From: Saussurea involucrata
Taxonomy: Eukaryota; Streptophyta; Magnoliopsida; Asterales; Asteraceae
DNA length: 64,000 nt
Direction of reading: 5' to 3'
NCBI GenBank assembly: GCA_033807775.1
Contig: CM066324.1
Span: 134,717,501-134,781,500 of the forward strand
Shown here: one piece after another, positions 56,601 to 64,000 of the stretch
Layout of the letters: each line of letters opens with the position of its first letter
How positions within the stretch are numbered: the first letter of the stretch is position 1
Translations under genes and position numbers: made by a program
The notes under the pieces: generated by a model
What the model saw: only the letters and a program-made list of their open reading frames with translations
What the model was told of the DNA's origin: nothing
The model's database searches: none

Positions 56601-57815
56601 CCCTCAAACTAGAACTGTTGCTTGTCCCCAAGCAACTAAGACACAAAAAAAATGACTCAAGTTGGTAAGATTTGCAAAATGAGAGCAATAAGTGCATACA
56701 ATGTCATGATAGATGCAAGGATACAAAACATAGCCATTCATAAATCCCAAGTAACACAATCATAGTCTACAGTGAGTATGAACCATAAGCTAGCAACATT
56801 GTCTCTTTGTTATGCTCAACACATCTCACCTCTAAGATCAAAAGGACTTTGAAATGAAAGGTTCACTCTTTTTGGCGCATTTTGTCTCACTTTGCCTTTT
56901 TCCTCTCTTTTTGCTTCAACATGTATGAATTTTTTTTTCAATTTTTGGCACTTTTGTGCTCTTTTGTGTTGAAAGCAATGCACTTAGCCCCTATGGGACT
57001 TTTTAGTGCTTATGGACCAATCATGGCAACTTTGAAGAGCTATGCTCTTTTTATGACTTCTTTGTGTATGTTTTCTTGCCATGATGGACATCCCACCCTC
57101 AAACTAGGACTCAACAATGTCCTCATTGTTATAAATGTGTAAAGTGTATGGGTGGATGCAAGTGGCTCATTTAGAGAAACAAATTATGGCCTTAATCACT
57201 TCTTAGATTTGTGAGATGTGGATCAAAATGTGTTCCCAAGTAAAATGATGCTAGTTCTAGCAAGAACTACACCATCAGAATAGGGATTGTGACTTTAGAA
57301 ATTACTGTGGCTATGTATGCATGCTCATAACTATCACAAATGCTCATTTTGCAAGAAGATAAAATATAAAAATATAAAGACAACCCCAGACTCAAAAAGT
57401 GTAAAAGAAACAGAAAAATTTGGAGCTAAAGGGATGTGAATGGACCTGTCCTACTCTTGAGGAGTAGGCTGTGTGTCATGCGGTGGAATTGTTGCAGCAC
57501 TGGCTTGTTCAGCCATTTTCTCTTTTAAAGCCCTGTTTTCTACCTTCAGCTCCTTGATCTGAGCTTTCATCTTCTTGGCCCTCTTCTTGAATTTCCCAAT
57601 CAGACCAGTCTTTACCTTCTTCAGTTCCTCCCTGCTCTTTTCTCGAACACTGCACTTTCCAAAAATTAGGGTTTCATTCTACAGGCATGCTGCAGCATGA
57701 ATTTCCATTCTTCCTTCTTTGATCCAGGCTGCAAACTTAAACACACAATTAAACTTAATTATTCTAGAAAGCATTTAAATAATCAGAAACTATTTACAAA
57801 CAAGGTTTTGAAGCT
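56601..57815. other. Non-coding region between pol and the 3' LTR of the Athila element
   Basis: Athila elements can have an env-like ORF here. I see only a short coiled-coil frame (57462-57679), and apparent frames on the opposite strand that look spurious. Another copy of ATGCTGCAGCAT is at 57687. Confidence 0.5.
57462..57679 (-). CDS. Short coiled-coil frame downstream of pol
   Basis: About 72 codons without an ATG at the start, opening after a TGTAG acceptor-like site. Residues are dominated by Lys/Glu heptads (KKMKAQIKELKVENRALKEK), followed by a Pro/Thr-rich tail to TAG at 57462. It could be the last exon of a spliced env-position ORF or a decayed remnant. Function unknown. Confidence 0.3.
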
Positions 57816-60800
57816 TTAGCACATTGTGACCAAATCCACAGAGCTAGGCTCTGGGATGGTCACAGGATCATGGTAGGCTTTGACTCTTTGTCCATTAACT
57901 TTGAACACAGTGTTGTCCTCAGGGTTGACTAGGTCTATGGCACCATAAGGGTAAACATGATGAATAACAAAAGGCCCAGACCATCTAGATTTTAGTTTTC
58001 CAGGGAAAAGCTTCAACCTAGAGTTAAACAAGAGGACTTGCTTTCAGATCTCTGTGAAGGATTCTTTTGTCATGCCATTTTTTTGTCTTCTCTTTATAGA
58101 GCTTGGCATTTTCATAGGACATGTTCCTATGTTCCTCCATTTCACAGAGTTGCAGTTTCCTTTTGGTTCCAGCATCATTTAAGCACATGTTTAATTCTTT
58201 GATAGCCCAAAATGATTTGTGTTCCAATTCTAAAGGAAGGTGACAAGCTTTACCAAAGACTAGCTTATATGGAGACATACCAATTGGTGTTTTAAAAGCA
58301 GTCCGGTATGCCCATAAAGCATCATCTAAATGTAAGGCCCAATCTTTTCTGTTTGGCTTGACAACCTTTTCCAAAATTCCCTTTATTTCTCTGTTAGAGA
58401 GCTCAGCCAATCCATTGGTTTGTGGATGGTATGCAGTAGCAATCCTGTGGTGAATGTTATATTTTTCAAGAACTTTTTGTAACAAATGATTTACAAAGTG
58501 GGTACCCTCATCACTGATTAGTGCCCTGGGGGTACCAAACCTTGTAAATATTTGCTTCTGAAGGAATTTCACCACAGTTTTAGCATCATTTGAAACACAT
58601 GCTACTGCCTCCACCCACTTTGATACATAGTCAACAGCAACCAGTATGTATTGGTATTGGTTTGATGGGGGAAAGGGTCCCATGAAGTCTATACCCCACA
58701 CATCAAACAACTCTACTTCTAAGATCCCATTAAGTGGCATCTCATTTCTCCGGGAGATAGAGCCACTTCTTTGACATTCATTGCATCTTTGTGCAAAGTT
58801 ATGGGAATCTTTGAAGAGAGTTGGCCAATAGAATCCTGATTGAAGTACTTTAGCTGCTGTTCGTTGGCCTCCAAAATGTCCTCCATAAGGTGATTGATGG
58901 CAATGCTGCAAAATTGCTGCCACTTCAGATTCAGGAATGCACCTTCTTAAAACTTGATCTGTACCAATTTTAAACAAAAAAGGGTCATCCCACAAATAAG
59001 TCTTAGTATCATGGAGAAATTTCTTAAACATTTGGCCAGTGATTCCAGAGGGTCTTATGCCACAAGCCAAGTAATTTGCTATATCAGCAAACCATGGTGG
59101 TTCAGTATGTTGTAGCATAAGAATCCTCTCATCAGGGAAGGTCTCAACAATGTCTCCTTCTCCCTTATTCTCTTTAGGTTTCTCTAACCTAGACAAATGG
59201 TCTGCCACTTGATTGTCAACTCCCTTCCTATCCACAATCTCTAGGTCAAATTCTTGTAACAACAAAACCCATCTTATCAACCTTGGTTTAGCATCTTTCT
59301 TTGAAATCAAATATTTGATGGCAGCATGGTCAGTGTGAACAATGACTTTTGCACCCATTAAATATGATCTGAATTTTTCAAATGCAAAAACAACAGCTAA
59401 TAATTCTTTTTCAGTGGTTGTGTAGTTAATTTGAGCGTCATTCAAAGTCTTACTTGCATAATAAATTGAATGAAAAATCTTTTCTTTTCTTTGACCTAAG
59501 ACTGCTCCTACAGCCCAATCACTGGCATCACACATGATTTCAAAAGGTTTTTCCCAATCTGGAGTAATAACCACTGGAGCAGTTATCAAAGCTTTCTTTA
59601 AAGTGTGAAATGCATTTCTGCATTCCTCATTGAAATCAAATTTGTGGTCATGCTGTAATAGAAGACACAAAGGTTTTGAAATTTTTGAAAAGTCTTTAAT
59701 GAATCTTCTATAAAATCCGGCATGACCAAGAAAGCTTCTGATTCCTTTAACAGTGGTGGGTTCAGGTAGTTTTTCAACTATTTCAATTTTTGCTTTGTCT
59801 ACCTCAACCCCTCTCTTGGAAACTACATGTCCAATGACAATACCTTCTGTAACCATAAAATGACACTTTTCCCAGTTGAGAACCAAATCAGTTTCTTCAC
59901 ACCTTTCAAGACTCTTTTTCAAATTTTCCAAACATTGATCAAAAGATGAACCATAAACAGAAAAATCATCCATAAAGATTTCTATGGACTTTTCAAGCAT
60001 GTCAGAAAATATGGACATCATGCATCTTTGAAAGGTTGCAGGTGCATTGCAAAGTCCAAATGGCATTCTCCTAAAAGCAAAAGTGCCATAGGGACAAGTG
60101 AAGGTGGTCTTTTCTTGGTCCTCCGGTGATATGGCTATTTGATTGTAACCGGAGTATCCATCCAAAAAGCAGTAATATTCCTTACCGGCTAACCTATCCA
60201 ACATCTGGTCAATGAAAGGTAAGGGAAAATGGTCCTTTTGGGTAGCATTGTTCAGTTTACGGTAGTCCATGCAAATTCTCCATCCGGACACTACCCTCGT
60301 TGGGATAAGTTCATTCTTGTCATTTGGAACAACAGTAAACCCTCCCTTCTTTGGGACACATTGGACTGGACTAACCCAAGAACTACTGGCTATTGGGAAT
60401 ATAATTCCTGCATCTAACCATTTCAAAACTTCCTTTTTCACTACCTCTTTCATGACAGGGTTTAGCCTTCTTTGTGGTTCAACAGATGTGAAGTTCTTGT
60501 CTTCTAGAATGATCTTATGTTGACAAATAGAGGGACTAATCCCTTTAAGGTCAGCAATGGTCCATCCTAAGGCTTTTGTATGCAACTTCAACATTTCCAC
60601 AAGTTTCTTTTCTTGATGCAGTTCTAGAGTTGATGAAATGATAACAGGCAATTTGTTTTCATCTTTTAGAAAAGCATATTTCAAATGAGATGGGAGTTGT
60701 TTCAATTCCAGGTCAGGTGGTGATATAACAGTTGGTGTGAAATTCTTTTGCTCGGTATTTTCCAAAGACTCAAACTTGGCAACTTGTAAGGGTACAGTCT

Positions 60801-62094
60801 CATCTATCTTCCTATCATTATCATCATCATCATATTCCTCATCAGATGCCTCCATCCTATAGGTCTTCCTAACTCCTTCCTCAAGACATGATGATTCAAT
60901 CACACTTAAACTAGAACAGTCTTCCAAGTAATCTGGGTACTTTAAGGAATTGAAGACATTAAATGTGACTTTTTGGTCTTGGAGTCTCATGGTCAACTCT
61001 CCCTTTTGGACATCTATCAAAGTTCTACCTGTGGCTAAGAATGGTCTTCCTAAGAGGATAGGAATATCTTGGTCAGCCTCAAAGTCTAAAATGATAAAGT
61101 CTGCTGGAAAGATGAACTTGTCAACCCGGACTAAAACATCCTCAATTTTTCCTTTGGGATATGCAACTGTTTTGTCAGCTAGGATGAGTGTGACAGTGGT
61201 GGGTCTAGCCTCTCCTATGCCTAGGCTATTGAAAATGGACAAGGGCATAAGATTGACACTAGCTCCTAAATCACACAAAGCTCTTCCAACTTCTTTCCCA
61301 CCTATTGAACAGGGAATGGTAAAACTCCCTGGATCTTTGAGCTTAGGGGGAATTTTGTTGGTTAGGAGGGCACTACAACCTTCAGTCATGGCAACAGTTT
61401 CATACTCAGTCAACTTCTTCTTCTTGCTTAAGATGTCTTTAAGGAACTTGGCATAACTAGGCATTTGCTCAATTGCTTCAACAAGGGGTATGTTGATATG
61501 CAATTGTTTAAACACATCCAAAAATTTCTTGAATTGCAATTCTTCCTTATCATTCTTTAACCTTTGAGGGTAAGGAACATAACGAGGAATTGGTTCAATT
61601 ATGGCTTTCTTTGGTTGTGTTGAGCTGGATGGGTGGACTTCCTCCACCCTCAAACTAGGATCTTTTATGCCTTTGGTTATACCATCTTTGTTTGGACACT
61701 TAGGGTTGGACTCTTTACCTTCTATTGTCTTTTCCTTAGGGGTCTCAGGTTCTAATTCCTCTATGGTTTGAAATGGATTTTCAACTATAGTAGGTAATGC
61801 TGCAGCATGAGGTTTAGACAATGAGCTTTTTTCAGAGTTGGTTTTGACTATTGGTTCACTCTCTTTGTCTAAGGCTACATCTAAGTCTTTCCCACTTCTT
61901 AGGGTCACAGCTTTGACATGTTCTTTTCCTGGAAATTTTGGGACCTCCGTGTTACTTGGCAAAGTCCCGGTAGGTCTGTGATTTTGGTTAAGAGCAATTT
62001 GACTGACCTGTGTCTCCAGATTTCTTAAAGCAGCATTGGTTTGGTTGATTGAAGCATTGGTTTGGGTGATGAAACTCTTCAGCATTGCTTCCAA
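57816..62094 (-). pseudogene. Athila pol polyprotein: protease, reverse transcriptase, RNase H, integrase
   Basis: An uninterrupted frame of 1356 codons (58024-62094) plus a frameshifted C-terminal piece to 57816. Domains in order: linker; aspartic protease with CDLGASVNLM (about residue 274); reverse transcriptase with GYSGYNQI and the FMDDF catalytic block (about 706); RNase H starting CDASDWAVG (about 856); integrase zinc region HCHQ...CNECQ (about 1062-1105) and catalytic core with GIDFMGPFPP (about 1136). The frame shifts by one base near 58030, in the integrase C-terminus, where LFNSRLKLFPGKL continues in another frame. The start is also out of frame with gag (near 62095-62110). No chromodomain is present. 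Confidence 0.92.
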
Positions 62095-63629
62095 GGAAGG
62101 TTCAGTGAGGAGGTTTTGTTTTGAAAAGGTGGTTGATTACTTTGAAAACTTTGGTTTTGATTATGATGATTTCCTTGATAATGGTTTTGAGAACTGCTTG
62201 CTTGATTTTGAAAATTTGAGTTCCCTTGTTGCTTTGGTGGAGGTGGATTCAAACTAGGACTGGTCCATGAAAAATTTGGATGCTGCTTCCAACTGGCATT
62301 GTAATTGTTGGAGTTGTATCCTGATCTATTTTGAACATAGTTCACAGATTCAGAGTTATGAGGGCACAATTCATAAGAATGGTCCCCACTACAACAAACA
62401 CATTGCACTGAGAGGACAGCTGGAGTTGGCGTAGTGGAAGTCGGCTGTGTTCCTTGACCAGTAGTCATGTTTTTAAGCATATTGGTCATGGAAGCAAGCT
62501 GAGCTGTCAAAGCAGTATATGCATTTAAATCATGCATTCCAGATGTTTTCTTTTGAGTTGGAGCTCTTGGATCGGCCCAATGTCCATTGTTTGTTGAAAT
62601 CTTTTCAAGAATCTCATAACCGGTATTGTAGGTGTTGGAAGTAAAGGCCCCTCCTGATGTCGCATCGAGCATTTGTTTTGCATTGGGATCAAGCCCATTG
62701 TAAAATGTCTCAAGTTGAATACAGTAGGGAATGCCATGGTGAGGGCATTTCCTTAACAATTCCTTAAACCTTTCCCAAGCATCGGGAATTGCTTCATCGT
62801 CCATTTGTTTAAACATGCAAATTTCATTTCTGGACTTAGCATTCCGGTTAGGTGGAAAATATTTTCGCAAAAACTTTTCAGCCATGTCGGCCTATGAATG
62901 AACAGAACCTGGTGTTAATGAATTGAACCAAACTCTTGCTTTATCCCTTAGAGAAAATGGAAACAAGGTGAGCCTTAAGGCTTCAGGAGAAACTCCAGGG
63001 ATTAGAAAAACATCGGTGATCTCCATAAAAGATCTCAAATGAGAATGGGGATCCTCCGATGGTAATCCAGCAAATTGACCATTGGCTTGCAACATATGAA
63101 ACATGATGGGTTTTGGTTCAAAATGTAAAGTGTTCATGGTAGGCTTTACAATTCCTGAGTTCAATTGCTCAAAATTAGGAACTGCATAGTCCATGATTCT
63201 CCCATCTTTAGAGTTTGCAAGATCAATGATATTTAGTCGTTCATTATCACCATGCGATTCTTCATCATCATGTTCATTATGATTATTAAGTTGTTGTTCT
63301 TGAAAATTATGACCATGATGATTTCCAAAAAGTGGCGGCGGATTACCATGATTTGGTGGTGCCCAAGGATTTTCCAAGATCGGGGGTCTTACCTGATTTT
63401 CTACCCGTGGTGGTCTCACCTGGTTTTGCGGCCTTCTCAGGTTATCTAGGATTGGTGGTCTTGGCGGACTACCTGGTTGTATTGGTGGTCTGACTTCATA
63501 TCCGGGTGGTGCATCCATATCGGGAAGATTCCTAGAGTTTATGGTTCTTTGAATTCTCCTTCTATGACGAAAGGTTCTTTCTATGTCCGGATCTAAGTCA
63601 AAAAATTCCCCACGTGGTATCCTTGGCAT
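62079..63629 (-). pseudogene. Athila gag with one nonsense codon
   Basis: The first part (62892-63629) starts MPRIPRGEFFDLDPDIERTF, has a Pro-rich stretch with RPP.VENQVRPP repeats, and enters the gag core (RLTLFPFSLRDKARVWFNSL). TAG at 62892-62894 interrupts it where gypsy gags have Trp (consistent with TGG to TAG). The frame then continues ADMAEKFLRKYFPP to the core end and a zinc-knuckle-like CVCCSGDHSYELC (one CCHC finger). It ends in Asn/Gln-rich sequence at 62079. Gag forms the particle; this copy would need stop readthrough or a helper. Confidence 0.88.
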
Positions 63630-63703
63630 ACACTATACTCACAACGAACGGTGTTAGAAAAATCAATTCTTTTTAAAACTTTTTATAACTTTTAGCTTGC
63701 CAA

Positions 63704-63721
63704 TCCCCGGCAACGGCGCCA
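63704..63721 (-). other. Primer binding site of the Athila element (tRNA-Asp)
   Basis: TGGCGCCGTTGCCGGGGA on the minus strand, six bases inside the 5' LTR. It is complementary to the 3' end of plant tRNA-Asp, the usual primer for Athila/Tat elements. Confidence 0.92.
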
Positions 63722-63727
63722 AAAACT

Positions 63728-64000
63728 TGACAGTGCTTAGAATACACCTATAGACGTGTGCTAATCAAACCTCAAAGCAAGTATACAATGAGATCTAATA
63801 TCGTCTTTCAAGTAATAAAATGGTAAAATACCAGATATCGTCCCACAGAGATTGGAGTAAAAAGTTAAATAAAAAGTAGAAGAAGGAAATGATTTCAGAT
63901 GGCGAATTGGAAGAGATTGATTTGTTTTGTTTGGTTTGTCACTTTGATGTTGTTTAACAGAGAATAAAGCAAGCACGGGTGTGAAACTTCAAGGTGGGAT
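63728..64000 (-). repeat. 5' LTR of the Athila element, first 273 bp seen
   Basis: Matches 54927-55199 with no indel and one substitution (C at about 63748 for T). The remaining ~1.4 kb lies beyond the window. Confidence 0.92.

Larger units (their letters stand above)
50911..64000 (-). mobile_element. Second MULE, carrying MURA transposase; right end outside window
   Basis: The left end GGGAAATTAATTAAAATACC is the same as in the ULP1 MULE and its first ~85 bp are nearly identical, followed by GATGGATGCCGCGATCGCGG motifs. The adjacent TTATGTAAA (50902-50910) would be one 9-bp TSD copy; the other cannot be seen. Contents: a coiled-coil ORF (51406), repeats, and a minus-strand MURA gene. An Athila element (54927 onward) is nested in it, so the right terminus lies beyond the window. 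Confidence 0.85.
54927..64000 (-). mobile_element. Athila-type Ty3/gypsy retrotransposon, truncated by window end
   Basis: Minus-strand element: 3' LTR 54927-56600, pol 57816-62094, gag 62079-63629, PBS 63704-63721, and the start of the 5' LTR 63728-64000. GACCC (54922-54926) is the visible TSD copy. The tRNA-Asp PBS and the RT motif FMDDFSVYG with a GYSGYNQI block place it in the Athila/Tat branch without a chromodomain. The two LTR segments that can be compared (273 bp) differ at one base, so the insertion is young. Gag has one nonsense codon, and single-base frameshifts occur at the gag/pol and integrase C-terminal regions. Confidence 0.9.

Noticed and set aside
56882..57142. 86-codon plus-strand frame with hydrophobic segments
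   Set aside because: Lies in the non-coding Athila region on the strand opposite to the element; hydrophobicity reflects T-rich sequence.
60950..61456. 168-codon plus-strand frame
   Set aside because: It lies antisense to the Athila protease/linker region, whose minus-strand frame has clear domain motifs.

Overview
This is nuclear DNA of a flowering plant. AT-rich non-coding sequence surrounds intron-containing genes with GT..AG introns, and nearly everything identifiable is plant transposable-element material: CACTA, Helitron, MITE, Mutator-like (MULE), PIF/Harbinger, and Ty3/gypsy LTR elements primed by tRNA-Met or tRNA-Asp. A eudicot is my guess; the species cannot be read from the sequence. 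I see no ordinary host gene, rRNA, tRNA or CRISPR. The window is a transposon nest whose layers can be ordered from their target-site duplications (TSDs).

Region 1 (1-6.2 kb): right end of a CACTA element (CACTACTA terminus at 5484, many GGCGGATTT repeats) holding a Helitron 3' end (4175) and a 150-bp TRIM-like solo LTR (TSD ACTAT), followed by a TTA-flanked MITE. Region 2 (6219-22088): a MULE with 9-bp TSD TACATTTTA carrying a minus-strand gene that I model with 11 exons. It encodes a DUF1985 domain and a C-terminal ULP1/SUMO-protease-like domain, with tandemly duplicated exons, one in-frame stop, and a 2-kb first intron filled by a 49-bp satellite and a large palindrome. An 8.85-kb non-coding LTR retrotransposon (element A, TSD GAAAG) sits in this MULE. 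Region 3 (22.6-24.9 kb): a MITE split by a 1355-bp Pack-MULE (9-bp TSD AAAAATAAA) that has captured a MATH/TRAF-domain exon; another TTA MITE follows.

Region 4 (about 27.2-50.7 kb): a PIF/Harbinger element. Its Myb-like ORF1 is damaged and its DDE transposase is split into two pieces 18.9 kb apart by a 2.7-kb solo LTR (D, TSD GCTGC). D was itself hit by two related LTR elements, B (TSD TATTC, minus) and C (TSD GTACT, plus), lying head to head. B keeps a short capsid-less gag; A and C have no coding region. A second, TA-flanked element (49311-50505) sits near the Harbinger right end.

Region 5 (50911-end): a second MULE with the same terminal sequence as the first, carrying a MURA transposase (DDE, SWIM and CCHC fingers) and a small coiled-coil gene. 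The 5' end of the MURA gene is cut by a young Athila-type Ty3/gypsy element (54927 to beyond the window) with a long gag-pol that contains one nonsense codon and two frameshifts.

Functionally, the only near-complete enzymatic machinery is the MURA transposase (now disrupted) and the Athila polyprotein (now frameshifted). The ULP1 MULE, the Pack-MULE, the MITEs and the A/B/C LTR family all depend on enzymes supplied elsewhere.
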